Shown here in pieces: positions 24,150-33,851 of a DNA stretch of 64,000 bases. This DNA comes from DATHTS01 sp041940425 (GTDB lineage Bacteria; Acidobacteriota; Blastocatellia; Pyrinomonadales; Pyrinomonadaceae), in assembly GCA_041940425.1 (NCBI GenBank), contig JBGTSF010000020.1, forward strand, positions 3,611 through 67,610, given 5' to 3'. Below the pieces are notes generated by a model that searched no databases, was not told the DNA's origin, and saw nothing but the letters and a program-made list of their open reading frames with translations. A program made the translations under genes and the position numbers. Numbering within the stretch: position 1 is the first letter of the stretch; each line of letters opens with the position of its first letter.

Positions 24150-26837
24150 ATGAATAATTTCGCGGGTGCTTTTCGGCATCAATTCAAACGGCAAATAGTT
24201 CTGTGCCGCACGGTAATCATATTTGGATTTTTATTTTTTGCTTATTACACGCCGGCTCAGGAAGTGCCGTGTTTCAGCTTGCGAAGCGAGATGAAATTCG
24301 TCAATGTTTCCGATCCTGCCGCAACTGCTGAATGCCGGAATCTTCGCAGGCGGCGACCGGCGGCAAAAACGAATTCAGGAGAGGATAATTTTACGATTGC
24401 CGGACAAGTCAGACACACGAGCGGCGTGCCGATGACGGGCGTGATGATGACGCTTAAAGTTAATAATCAAGTGACGCGGACGGTCGTGACGGAAAATAAC
24501 GGCACATATTATTTCGATGACCTGCAGATCGTTGACAACTATGAACTAAAGCCCTCAAAAGAAGGCTACACATTTACTCCGCCGGTTATAACCGGAGTGA
24601 TTGTCCGGGATGTGGTTCAGAATTTCACCGCTTCCGGTCCGCCTCCGCCTCCGCCTCCGACACCCGCCAATCAGCCGACGCTGGCGTGGACAAGCTATTA
24701 CGATAACCCGCTTCCGGCAGGTTCTACATCGGGACCAAACGCCGATTATTCGGCAATGATGGCGCGTGATGCGCAAGGCAATGTTTATGTTGCCGGAACT
24801 TCTTTTGTAGAAAACTTCAACAAAAACGGCAATACCGATATATCCATTTATAAAACCGATGCCAACGGTAACCGTCTCTGGGCGAGAACTTTCAACGGTC
24901 CGAGAAATTATAAGGACGGCGCGGTTGATCTGGCGGTTGATCCGGCAGGCAACGCTTATATCGCGGGTTTCGCAGATGTCTCGACCGGCAGCGGCAGCGA
25001 TTACGATTATGTCGTGTTGAAATACGACCCGGACGGCAATCTGCTCTGGTCGAAATATTATTCGGGCAACGGCGGCGAAGACGTTCCGCGCTCGATCAAG
25101 GTTGATGCCGCCGGTAATGCTTATGTGACCGGTTACTCGTGGGGACTTTACGCCAATTACGCGACCGTCAAATATGACACGAACGGCAATCAGATGTGGG
25201 CGCGCCGTTATGTCGGAGGCTTCGGTGAACTGGCGACCGAAGTCGAAGTGGATGCAAGCGGCAATGTTTATGTTACGGGCTATTCCGGTCACAGCGTCGC
25301 CGGCGATGCCGAAGATTTTTTGACGGTTAAATACAGTCCGACCGGCGAGCAGTTATGGGTAAACCGCTACAACGCGCCGCCCGGAGACCGCAATGAACAA
25401 GCGCATGAAATGGAAATAAACTCTGCCGGCGATGTGTTCGTAATGGGATTGAGCGATAATTTTGCCAACGCTCATACCGTTATTCAGAAGATCAACGGCG
25501 TGAGCGGAACGACCGTCTGGACGAAGAATTTTAATGTTTCCGCAAATGCAGACCTGGAAGATTCTCCGTTTGCGATGAAGCTCGCGCCCGACGGCAGTAT
25601 CATTCTGGCGGGACATATCATAGATTTTGACAACGATAATCTCGATGCCTACGTCGCTAAATTCGATCCGCAAGGCGTTTTACAGTGGTCGAAAATTTAC
25701 GACGGACCCGGACTTCACGATTACGACGCAGATACGAAACTGGCGCTCGACGCGCAGGGCAATATTTACATCGGCGTAACGTCCGAAGGGTTTGCCAATT
25801 ACGATCTGCAAATCATCAAATATCTTCCCGACGGAGTGATTGATTGGACATATCGTTTTGATAATCCTTTTTTCAGCAAGGACATATTTATCAAATGGAT
25901 TGACGACAACGCGCAGACGAATATTTCGGTTGACGAAGACGGCAATGTCTATGTCGCGGGCGAATCCATAATTCCCGGACAAGCCTTTAATCTGGTGGCG
26001 TTCAAACTCGAACCGGTCGCCCAACGCCGCGCCGTGCCGTTTGATTTCGACGGCGACAAAAAAGCCGACATCGCCGTTTTCCGTCCCGAAACCGGCGTTT
26101 GGTATATCGAGAAAAGTTCGGACGGCTCTCATATAATAATTCAGTGGGGTTTGGAAAACGACAAACTCGTGCCTGCCGATTACGACGGCGACGGACTTAA
26201 CGATCCGGCGGTTTACCGTGACGGCATCTGGTATGTTATGAAAAGTTCGGACGGTTCGATTTTATTCAGACAGTTCGGTCTGGCGGAAGATGTTCCGATT
26301 CCGGCGGATTTCGACAACGACGGGCGCGCCGATCTGAGCGTTTTCCGGCAGGGCATCTGGCATCAGTTGACGACTTCAAACAATTCCTACAAAGCGTTTC
26401 AGTTCGGTCTCAGCGGCGATACGCCGCTGCCGTCTGACTATGACCGCAACCGGCGGAGCGACGCGGCGGTTTATCGCGGCGGCGTTTGGTATGTCAGCTA
26501 TCAGGCTGAACTGCCTTTTAATTCTTATCAATACGGTATTGATACCGATCGTCCAGTGCCGGCAGATTACGACGGCGACGGGCAAACCGATTATGCAGTT
26601 TTCCGTTCCGGCACATGGTATATCCGGCAGAGCCGAACAGATTCCAATCTGATCATACAATGGGGAATAGAAAGCGACATTCCGGTTCCGGCGGATTACG
26701 ACGGCGACCGGAAAACGGACTTGGCGGTTTTCCGCGACGGAGTTTGGTATATTCTTCGCAGTTCGGACAATACTTATAAGATCACTCAATTCGGTCTGAA
26801 AGGCGATGTTCCGATTCCGTCGGCGTATTTAAGATAG
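24150..26837 (+). CDS. Secreted SBBP beta-propeller protein with FG-GAP/VCBS repeats
   Basis: 895 residues. A signal sequence lies at ~18-38 (TVIIFGFLFFAYY, ending PAQ). Residues ~80-160 form a carboxypeptidase-regulatory-like Ig module (IAGQVRHTSGVPMTGVMM). A polyproline linker (PPPPPPPTP) follows. Residues ~175-630 are SBBP-type propeller repeats (DPAGNAYIAGFAD, DAAGNAYVTGYS, DASGNVYVTGYSG). Residues ~640-895 are FG-GAP/VCBS units (DFDGDKKADIAVFRPETGVW, DYDGDGLNDPAVYRDGIWY). It is probably surface-exposed. The start is supported by AGGGAGGGAAGG upstream. The modular build and C-terminal repeats match the other four FG-GAP proteins. The role is unknown. Confidence 0.9.
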   Translation: MNNFAGAFRHQFKRQIVLCRTVIIFGFLFFAYYTPAQEVPCFSLRSEMKFVNVSDPAATAECRNLRRRRPAAKTNSGEDNFTIAGQVRHTSGVPMTGVMMTLKVNNQVTRTVVTENNGTYYFDDLQIVDNYELKPSKEGYTFTPPVITGVIVRDVVQNFTASGPPPPPPPTPANQPTLAWTSYYDNPLPAGSTSGPNADYSAMMARDAQGNVYVAGTSFVENFNKNGNTDISIYKTDANGNRLWARTFNGPRNYKDGAVDLAVDPAGNAYIAGFADVSTGSGSDYDYVVLKYDPDGNLLWSKYYSGNGGEDVPRSIKVDAAGNAYVTGYSWGLYANYATVKYDTNGNQMWARRYVGGFGELATEVEVDASGNVYVTGYSGHSVAGDAEDFLTVKYSPTGEQLWVNRYNAPPGDRNEQAHEMEINSAGDVFVMGLSDNFANAHTVIQKINGVSGTTVWTKNFNVSANADLEDSPFAMKLAPDGSIILAGHIIDFDNDNLDAYVAKFDPQGVLQWSKIYDGPGLHDYDADTKLALDAQGNIYIGVTSEGFANYDLQIIKYLPDGVIDWTYRFDNPFFSKDIFIKWIDDNAQTNISVDEDGNVYVAGESIIPGQAFNLVAFKLEPVAQRRAVPFDFDGDKKADIAVFRPETGVWYIEKSSDGSHIIIQWGLENDKLVPADYDGDGLNDPAVYRDGIWYVMKSSDGSILFRQFGLAEDVPIPADFDNDGRADLSVFRQGIWHQLTTSNNSYKAFQFGLSGDTPLPSDYDRNRRSDAAVYRGGVWYVSYQAELPFNSYQYGIDTDRPVPADYDGDGQTDYAVFRSGTWYIRQSRTDSNLIIQWGIESDIPVPADYDGDRKTDLAVFRDGVWYILRSSDNTYKITQFGLKGDVPIPSAYLR

Positions 26838-26851
26838 TCGGATTTCAATTA

Positions 26852-26889
26852 AAAAAGGATTCGTTTATATATAAACGAATCCTTTTTTA
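26852..26889. terminator. Bidirectional terminator
   Basis: A perfect 38-bp palindrome (19-bp arms meeting at the centre) with A/T runs at both ends, between convergent genes. Confidence 0.9.
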
Positions 26890-26937
26890 ATTTATTTTCG
26901 GAGAAATAATTCACGGCTTTGAACTGTGCCGCAGGAT

Positions 26938-27762
26938 TTAATCTTTCTTCTTTTTCTCAATTTCCTTTATCAATCTGGCGGCGTTGTTGCGTGTAATTAA
27001 AGGAACGCGCTCGTCCTCGCTCAAATCTTTTAAAAACGGGATCATCTGCGGCGGGTCGGAAATCGCGTCGCGTTTGATGTAGCCGTCGAGAGCCTTCATA
27101 ATGCGCGGCGTTTCGAGCGGCTGATTTTGCCGTGCGACCGTGATGTCGAACATCCAGATATATTGATTGGCGAGTTTGCGGTATTCGTCCGCGATGGCTT
27201 TGGCATCCGCGTTCGCCGTCCAGTTAAAAGCGGCGGTGCGTTCCTCGCCGTCTTTCGAGCGCATCGTGATTTTTATATTGCCCATGTGCGAATAGTCTTT
27301 TTCGAATTGATAATCCTCGTTCGATTCAAGAAAATTCAGCGCGTCGAAATGCATTTTTATTTTTTCCAAAGTAACGGCGGAAAGTTGAACGGGATCGGTA
27401 AATTCTTCGTCGAGGTCTTTTTTCTTGAACGTGATCGTTCCTTTCCCGTTTTCGTCGTGTTCGATACGGATGTGCGAAATGAGAAAAGCGGACTGTGAAA
27501 ATTCATAGACGAATGCGGGCAGTTTTTGCCTGTCGTTTTTCGGAATGTCGTTCGAGGAATTTTCATTCGCCGGACGCGAATTTTTTTTGCCCGAAACGGG
27601 CGGAGTCGGTTCGGGCGACGCTTCGGTTTTTGCTTCCACTCTGGTTTCGGTTTTAGCGTCGGAAGCCGGACGCTGATTGCGTTTAGTCTGCGCCGAAACC
27701 GCGAAGACCAAACCGGACAAAATAAATAGAGATATAAAATAAAAAACTTTTCTGATCGGCAT
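26938..27762 (-). CDS. Secreted protein of unknown function
   Basis: 274 residues from the ATG at 27762, chosen because it starts a good signal peptide (MPIRKVFYFISLFILSGLVF, ending VSAQ). The longer frame to 27834 adds a non-signal leader. A low-complexity charged/Pro linker (ETRVEAKTEASPEPTPPVSG) covers ~30-70. The folded part (~85-274) starts LPAFVYEFSQSAFLISHIRI and ends in a helix ITRNNAARLIKEIEKKKK. I do not recognise the family. It is convergent with the propeller gene and downstream of smc. Confidence 0.7.
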   Translation of the reverse strand: MPIRKVFYFISLFILSGLVFAVSAQTKRNQRPASDAKTETRVEAKTEASPEPTPPVSGKKNSRPANENSSNDIPKNDRQKLPAFVYEFSQSAFLISHIRIEHDENGKGTITFKKKDLDEEFTDPVQLSAVTLEKIKMHFDALNFLESNEDYQFEKDYSHMGNIKITMRSKDGEERTAAFNWTANADAKAIADEYRKLANQYIWMFDITVARQNQPLETPRIMKALDGYIKRDAISDPPQMIPFLKDLSEDERVPLITRNNAARLIKEIEKKKKD

Positions 27763-27879
27763 TTTAAACTCGTCTGTAATAATTTTTGTCTGAAATTTTA
27801 CCGAAAAATTCGGCAAACGGTAAACATAAACCATCAGATGACGATTTTACAAATCGAGTTTGTATTAAAGAGCTAATTA

Positions 27880-30800
27880 TTACTCGAATTTGACCGAAAC
27901 GACTTTTGAAACACCGGCTTCCTGCATCGTTACGCCGTAGAGAGCGCGGGCGGCTTCCATCGTCCGTTTGTTGTGCGTGATGACGATAAACTGCGTGCGT
28001 TCGCTCATATCGGCGATCTTGTTGACAAACCTGCCGACATTCGCGTCGTCGAGCGGCGCATCCACCTCGTCCAAAAGACAAAACGGTGCGGGGCGATATT
28101 TGAAAATAGCTAAAACGAGCGCGATGGCGGTCATCGCTTTTTCGCCGCCGGACAGCAGGAGAATATTTTGCAGGCGTTTGCCGGGCGGCTGGGCAACGAT
28201 TTCGATCCCGGCTTCGAGAACGTCGTCGGCTTCGAGAAGCGTCATCTCGCCGCGACCGCCGCCGAACAGTTCGATAAAAAACTCGGTGAAGTTTTCATTG
28301 ATCGCCTTAAAGGCTTCGCGGAATTTTTCGCGCGAGCGGCGTTTGATTTCTTTTAATGCCGCTTCTGCGGCAAAGATGCCGTCAATGATGTCCTGACGCT
28401 GCGCCGTTAAGAAATTAAAACGCTCTTCGACTTCCGCTAATTCTTCGAGCGCGAGCATATTGATCGCGCCGAAATTTTCGAGCTTGTCGCGCAAACTCTG
28501 CGCTTCGGAAAGAGAACTTTCCAGTTCGAAATCTTCTGGAATTTCCAGATTTTCGACGAGTTCGACAAACGACAGATTCAGATCGCGCGAGCAGTTTTCA
28601 TTCAGATTTTGCAGACGCGTGATGGTTTCCGTCTGGCGAATTTCGAGCGCGGCGCGTTCGTTTCTGGCTTCGGCGGTGCGTTTGTTGAGTTCGGCAAGCT
28701 CGTTCGATTCTTTGTCGGATTTCTCACGCGCCGCTTTTAACGATTCGGTCGCTTCTTTCAGCTCGGTTTGTTCCTGAATTTGCTCGTCGGCGGCGGATGC
28801 GATTCTGGTTTTCAGATCGGCGGAAAGTTCGCCCAGACTTTTTAATTTTTGATCGTTTTCCTTGATTTCCTGTTCAAAGCGCGTCAGACGAGATTCGAGT
28901 TCCGCCCGTTCGTTTTCGACTCGCCGCAACGCTCCGGCGGCTGAACGCCGGCGTTCTTCGCTCGTCGCGGCAAGCGTTCGTTTTTCGTTTAAAATAATGT
29001 TTTCGTCTTCCAATTTCCGCCGCGCTTCGGCTAATTTGGAATTGATCTTCGCCATTTTTTCATCAGCCGCTTTCCGCGCTTTTTCGGCGTTTTTCGCATT
29101 TTCCGCCGCCGATTTTTTCTTTGCCGTGATGTCGGCGATTTCTTTTTCGATCTGCGCGTTTTCGTCCGCGACGACCTTGCTGTGACGCATTGCGCGTTCG
29201 ATCTCCTGCGCGAGCGATTTCGCCTGAACTTCCTGCGCGTGCAGTTCGCGTTCGACTTTGACGATGAGCGATTGCAGGTCAACTAATTTTTCTTCTTTTT
29301 CAGCTAAAACTTTCCGCGCCTTTTCGGATTCTTTTTCGGCGCGTTCGATTTCTTTTGAAAACTTTTGCACGGCGGAATCGAGTTCGCGCAGTTCGCGTTT
29401 GAATGCTAAAAGCGAAAAATTTTTTTCATTCGTATGCGCTTTGCCGCCGACAAAAAGTTTCCCGCCGAAATTCAGATCGCCGTCGGAACTGACAAAATTT
29501 TCGTTCGGTTTAATTTTCGATTTCTTAAAATTTTCGACAAATTCCGCCGACATTTCACGCGGAAAAATTTCCGCAAGCATGTTTGCCAGATCGCTCGAAA
29601 CACCGAGCAGATTCATAACGCTTTCTTTACCTTTTTTATTAACCTTTGCGTCTTTGCCGCTTTGCGCTTTGGCGTTAAAAACCAATATTGCTACCCGACC
29701 GAACTTGTTTTGATTAAGAAATTCGATTGTCTTTAAAGCATCTTTTTCCGTTTCGACGATGACGGCTTGCAGATATGCGCCGAACAGATTTTCGACCGCT
29801 TTTTCCGCTTTTTCTTCGACCGTAAAATGATCGGCGAGCGTGCCGTTAAACTTAACGCCGATGCGTTTTTGTTCGGCGAAAAGTTTCTGCACCGACGGCG
29901 CGAAAACGGCGCGTTTTTCGTCCAGTTCGCGCAGAGTTTCGAGCCGGTGTTTTTTAGCGGAAAACTCTTCGCGGACTAATTTCGAATTCGTTTCCGCCGA
30001 CTGCAGATTTGTTCGCGCCTCGCTGATTGATTGCAAAATTGTCTGTTTTTCGGCGTGAAATTTTTCGATTTTTTTGCGTTCGCCCGATAGAGATTTTTCC
30101 AAGTCTTCAGATTCTTTTTTATGCTCGTTGTAAGTTTCCTCGGCGCGAACGCCTTCACGCCGCAAACCTTCGGCGCGTTCCTGCAAGCGTTCGACGGTGT
30201 TTTCCAGTTGCCGTTCGATCTCCGCAAAACGCTCGACCGCCGCCGTGTGCTGGAGAAGCTCGCCGCGCACGGTTTCTAGTTCCGCGTCAGTTTCGTTCAC
30301 GTCCGCGAGCTTCGCCTGATATTTTTTCTCGGCATCGCTCAAGGCGATTCCGGCTTTTCCGGCAGAATCGCGCTCGGATTTTTCTTCTTTTGAAAGTCGT
30401 TCGATCTCGGATTTGATCTCTTTAACGCGCTCTTTCGTCGCTTCGATCTCGCCCTGCAAAACCGCCGAACGCTGTTTGATGTTTTGAATTTGCTCTTCCT
30501 GATAACGCTGTTCGCGCGAGGCGCGGTCGCGCTCTAAAAGATTTTCGGCGTGACGGGCGCGTATGTCCGAAAGATTTTCTTCAAGTGCGCGCGCCTCGGC
30601 GGTCGCTCTGCGAAATTCATCTTCTTTTTCCGAAACTTCCGCGAAAAGTTTTCTTTCCAATTTCGTCGCTTCGTCGAGTTTCGTTTCGATCTCATCCAGA
30701 GCATTTGAAAGATGTTTGCCTTCCGCCGCATAGACGTTTTTCAAAAGCACGCGCAGTTCTTCGCGCAGAATTTTATAACGTCGCGTTTTCGCCGCCTGAC

Positions 30801-33381
30801 GGCGCAGGGAATTGGCGCGTTTTTCGATCTCGGAAACGATGTCGGTAATTCTGCCGAGATTTGTTTTGGCAGATTCAAGCCGCGCTTCGGCGGCGCGCTG
30901 ACGCGTGCGGAATTTCGAGATTCCGGCGGCTTCTTCGATCAGCCCGCGGCGGTCGGCGGGCTTTGCCGAAAGTATCTGACCGATACGTCCCTGTTCGATC
31001 AGAGCGTAATGCGCGCCCGAAAGTCCCGTTCCGGCAAACAAATCCTGAATATCGCGCAGACGGCACGACTTGCCATTTAAAATGTATTCGCTCTCGCCCG
31101 ACAGATACAAACGCCGACCGACCGAAACCGCTTCACCCGGCATAAAATCAAGCGCGACCGAACGCGGTCGCCAATGCCGTTTTACTTTCTTGACCTGAAC
31201 CGTCTGCACCGACCCGACCTGCGCCGCCTGCGCCTTTTCGACTTCAACAACTTCTTCCGAATGAAAACCGTTGTCGTTAGTGCCGAGTGCTGAGTGCTGA
31301 GTGCTGAGTTCGTTTGTTTCGGCTTCACCTTCTTCTTCCGAAACTTCTTCAATCTCGACGGCGTTTTCGTCTATCGCGCTGAGGCTTTCGTCAATGTCTT
31401 CGAGTTCGGATTCTTCGATGTCGAATTCGGTTTCGTCGCGCACCAGATGCAGAATGACTTCCGCCATCCCGCTCGCGCTGCGTTTGCCCGTGCCTTGAAA
31501 AATAACGTCCTTCATTTCCTCGCCGCGCAGAGATTTCGCCTTCTGCTCGCCGAGAACCCAGCTAAACGCATCTGACACATTGCTGTTGTGAACGATAATA
31601 TTTCCCGCGACAAAATTGTGAGTTTCATCAATGCTCAAATCATAAACCCACTCGTCCGTCGGTTCGATTTCTTCGACCGAAACTACTTCGTCCCAGTAAA
31701 TATCGGAGTTTGCGAGAATATTTATTTGCTCTAAAACATTTTCAGCAGGTTTAGCATCATCGCTTAAAAACTGAATTTGTTCGATTACCTCATTCAAACC
31801 GTTTCTGCTTGCTTCGCAAACCTTTCCCGTATAAGCGGCAATTTTCGGAAACTCTTTGCGGTTCGGCTTAACTTTTACTTTGGCGAGTTTGACGGCTTCT
31901 CTGACCAGATCGGTCGCGCCGGGAATCAGGTCATTGTTCGGATTATCCGAAACTTTTAGATTTCTTAATTTTTCAATTTGAATTTTCTTTTTGCCTGAAA
32001 AGTTCAAATTGTCGGCAGTAGTTTTCAGATTTTTTGAGCCGTAGATCAAAACCGCATAATAATTTCTCTTGATTTTATTTTCGGTGTTTGAGGCGTATTT
32101 TTCTTTCGGTCGCAAATAAGCGTTTATGCCGAGTTGAAGCAGAAGGGAAACGACCTGACGGGCGAGAGTTTCGCTTGCCGTAATGTATTCGATATAGTTT
32201 AGATTTTTCCCGTTGCTTTTTTGCGGTCGGGCGCAGATGTATGCGTCGCCTTCGAATAAACCGGAAAGAAACGCCCATTTTATCGAATCTTCGGTAAGCA
32301 AAATCTGCGGCGGAATTTGTTTTTCAAATGAATTCGAATTTATTTTGAAGTCGAAAAGTTTTTCTAAAACGAGCGTCAGCGGCTTTGAAAATATTATGTT
32401 GTCGGTCGCGTTTTCCTTGTATTGTTTGCGAAGCATTCCGACACCGAAAAGTTTTTTTGCCAGCCGTCCGTATTCGCGGTTGACCGCTCTATCGGAATTA
32501 ACAAACCAAACCGAATTGTCATTCGTGTTTCTGCCTTCGGCAATTAAAAGACCGAGAAATTTTGCAAGTTCGGGAGTAAAACTTTTCGGGACATTAATAT
32601 CTTTACCTTTGTTTGAGGCGATCCGGCTGTCAAAAGGAACTTCTTCGGAGCGAAAATTCGAGAGTTTATTCAGATGTGAAATATTTATCGCCTGTTTGTC
32701 CCGCAAACCTTTTATCGCGCTTAAAGGAACACCGGAGATTTTCGACCAATCGGTAAAGTTCCCGGATCGTTTTTGAAAATCATCCGTCCAATTTTTTAGA
32801 TTTTCGTCAAACGGAATATAAATTTTATCATCCGTTTCAAATAATCCGAGATAGTTTTCTTTGGAAAATAAAACGTCTTTTCTCTGTGTCGGCAGAAGCC
32901 TCGGAACGGCGATCTTTATTTTTTCTTTTATTTCATCGGCTCTCAGAGCGCGAACCCGCCCGCCGTCAATCGTAAACAGCGGATGATACGGCGTGGCTTC
33001 GATCTCGCGTCCCGATTTGGTTTTTATCCGCAAAAGTTTCGCGGTCGTTTCGCGTTTGATAAAGGCGGAAACGCGGCGCGGTTCTAATTTCAAAGTCGCC
33101 GGATTCATTGACAAAATTTCGATATTGTCGGGATTCTCGATTGCGGCAAGACCGTCCGTGTATTTTTCTCTGACAAACGATTTTTCGAGAGCCGATTCAA
33201 CCAAATCCCTGATTTTTACTTCGCTTCCGTCGGCGAGAGTTATCAGCGTATCTCCGCTGACGCATTTGCCGCACCCATTCGGTCCGACGATCGCGGTGAT
33301 GCCGCTGTCGGTGAAGACGATTTCCGTATAATCGGCAAAGGATTTGAATCCGGTTAATTCGAGACGTTGAAGTTTAAACAT
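27880..33381 (-). CDS. smc: Chromosome segregation protein SMC with an intein in its P-loop
   Basis: The 1833-residue precursor would give a 1273-residue SMC ATPase after splicing. SMC organises and condenses the chromosome with ScpA/ScpB. Visible: N-terminal head FKLQRLELTGFKSFADYTEI, Walker A GPNGCGK (33-39) interrupted after Lys39, then SNVSDAFSWVLGEQKAKSLR after the intein. Also visible are long coiled coils, a hinge region (~FGAYLQAVIVETEKDALKTI), the signature LLSGGEKAMTAIALVLAIFK and Walker B PFCLLDEVDAPLDD near the C-terminus. The head also carries a ~90-residue acidic insert (EESELEDIDESLSAIDEN...) partly encoded by a cagcact heptanucleotide repeat at 31280-31308. Activity depends on intein excision. 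The gene is monocistronic as far as can be seen. Confidence 0.96.
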   Translation of the reverse strand: MFKLQRLELTGFKSFADYTEIVFTDSGITAIVGPNGCGKCVSGDTLITLADGSEVKIRDLVESALEKSFVREKYTDGLAAIENPDNIEILSMNPATLKLEPRRVSAFIKRETTAKLLRIKTKSGREIEATPYHPLFTIDGGRVRALRADEIKEKIKIAVPRLLPTQRKDVLFSKENYLGLFETDDKIYIPFDENLKNWTDDFQKRSGNFTDWSKISGVPLSAIKGLRDKQAINISHLNKLSNFRSEEVPFDSRIASNKGKDINVPKSFTPELAKFLGLLIAEGRNTNDNSVWFVNSDRAVNREYGRLAKKLFGVGMLRKQYKENATDNIIFSKPLTLVLEKLFDFKINSNSFEKQIPPQILLTEDSIKWAFLSGLFEGDAYICARPQKSNGKNLNYIEYITASETLARQVVSLLLQLGINAYLRPKEKYASNTENKIKRNYYAVLIYGSKNLKTTADNLNFSGKKKIQIEKLRNLKVSDNPNNDLIPGATDLVREAVKLAKVKVKPNRKEFPKIAAYTGKVCEASRNGLNEVIEQIQFLSDDAKPAENVLEQINILANSDIYWDEVVSVEEIEPTDEWVYDLSIDETHNFVAGNIIVHNSNVSDAFSWVLGEQKAKSLRGEEMKDVIFQGTGKRSASGMAEVILHLVRDETEFDIEESELEDIDESLSAIDENAVEIEEVSEEEGEAETNELSTQHSALGTNDNGFHSEEVVEVEKAQAAQVGSVQTVQVKKVKRHWRPRSVALDFMPGEAVSVGRRLYLSGESEYILNGKSCRLRDIQDLFAGTGLSGAHYALIEQGRIGQILSAKPADRRGLIEEAAGISKFRTRQRAAEARLESAKTNLGRITDIVSEIEKRANSLRRQAAKTRRYKILREELRVLLKNVYAAEGKHLSNALDEIETKLDEATKLERKLFAEVSEKEDEFRRATAEARALEENLSDIRARHAENLLERDRASREQRYQEEQIQNIKQRSAVLQGEIEATKERVKEIKSEIERLSKEEKSERDSAGKAGIALSDAEKKYQAKLADVNETDAELETVRGELLQHTAAVERFAEIERQLENTVERLQERAEGLRREGVRAEETYNEHKKESEDLEKSLSGERKKIEKFHAEKQTILQSISEARTNLQSAETNSKLVREEFSAKKHRLETLRELDEKRAVFAPSVQKLFAEQKRIGVKFNGTLADHFTVEEKAEKAVENLFGAYLQAVIVETEKDALKTIEFLNQNKFGRVAILVFNAKAQSGKDAKVNKKGKESVMNLLGVSSDLANMLAEIFPREMSAEFVENFKKSKIKPNENFVSSDGDLNFGGKLFVGGKAHTNEKNFSLLAFKRELRELDSAVQKFSKEIERAEKESEKARKVLAEKEEKLVDLQSLIVKVERELHAQEVQAKSLAQEIERAMRHSKVVADENAQIEKEIADITAKKKSAAENAKNAEKARKAADEKMAKINSKLAEARRKLEDENIILNEKRTLAATSEERRRSAAGALRRVENERAELESRLTRFEQEIKENDQKLKSLGELSADLKTRIASAADEQIQEQTELKEATESLKAAREKSDKESNELAELNKRTAEARNERAALEIRQTETITRLQNLNENCSRDLNLSFVELVENLEIPEDFELESSLSEAQSLRDKLENFGAINMLALEELAEVEERFNFLTAQRQDIIDGIFAAEAALKEIKRRSREKFREAFKAINENFTEFFIELFGGGRGEMTLLEADDVLEAGIEIVAQPPGKRLQNILLLSGGEKAMTAIALVLAIFKYRPAPFCLLDEVDAPLDDANVGRFVNKIADMSERTQFIVITHNKRTMEAARALYGVTMQEAGVSKVVSVKFE
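31585..33264 (-). other. Intein inserted in SMC Walker A (560 residues)
   Basis: Codons 40-599 of smc. It begins with Cys (CVSGDTLITLADGSEVKIRD, N-terminal splicing block A), has block B-like TPYHPLF, and ends NFVAGNIIVHN followed by Ser of the host (Cys...His-Asn/Ser junction, splicing-competent by sequence). The middle holds a LAGLIDADG-type homing endonuclease: LAKFLGLLIAEGRNTNDNSV and WAFLSGLFEGDAYI carry the two motifs with acidic residues retained. Removing it restores GPNGCGK-SNVSDAF, the uninterrupted P-loop. The insertion at the nucleotide-binding loop is a classic intein site class. Confidence 0.95.
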
Positions 33382-33527
33382 TTTCTTGTGTTACAGGGGC
33401 TGTAGTAGCACTATATTTTGTGTTTTTTGCCCTGTTTAGTCAAATCGAAACGCCTCCTTGGGAATGATTTAAAAAACGGGATCTGTTTCAAAAAACAGTA
33501 GAGACATTTATCGCGTAGCGATTTAAT

Positions 33528-33678
33528 GAGTTTAGCCGTGTAATTTATTGCACGGAAAAATAACAAGTATTGATGCTTGTCGCGTTAGCGACAACTGAAT
33601 ATCTTTAATCAGTCATCGCTGACGCGATGCGAATGCTTTCGATCAATTTACCGTGCAATAAATTACACGGCTAAACTC
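33528..33678. repeat. Palindromic element with 28-bp perfect arms (intergenic, 470-bp gap)
   Basis: The gap 33382-33851 holds no ORF of note. GAGTTTAGCCGTGTAATTTA... (33528-33555) is the exact reverse complement of 33651-33678. The 95-nt centre holds smaller hairpins around GTCGCGTTAGCGAC. Flanking copies of CGCGTAGCG and GCTAACGCGG suggest a larger imperfect palindrome. It may be a non-autonomous mobile element; no transposase is present. Confidence 0.8.
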
Positions 33679-33775
33679 TAATGCCGCTAACGCGGCGGAA
33701 ATGTATTTTTGATACGAGCTTGATAAAAAAAAAGTCCCGTTTTTTTCGGAAAAAAAGGCGGCATAAAAAAAACTG

Positions 33776-33804
33776 TTGACAAAAACACCTACTCAAACTA
33801 AAGT
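33776..33804 (+). promoter_or_regulatory. Candidate promoter of the secreted protein gene
   Basis: TTGACA at 33776-33781 and TAAAGT at 33799-33804 with a 17-bp spacer, 48 bp before the start codon. Confidence 0.45.
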
Positions 33805-33851
33805 TCAGATAATCTTTTATAAAGATAAATAAAATTTAGAGGTTAAACATT

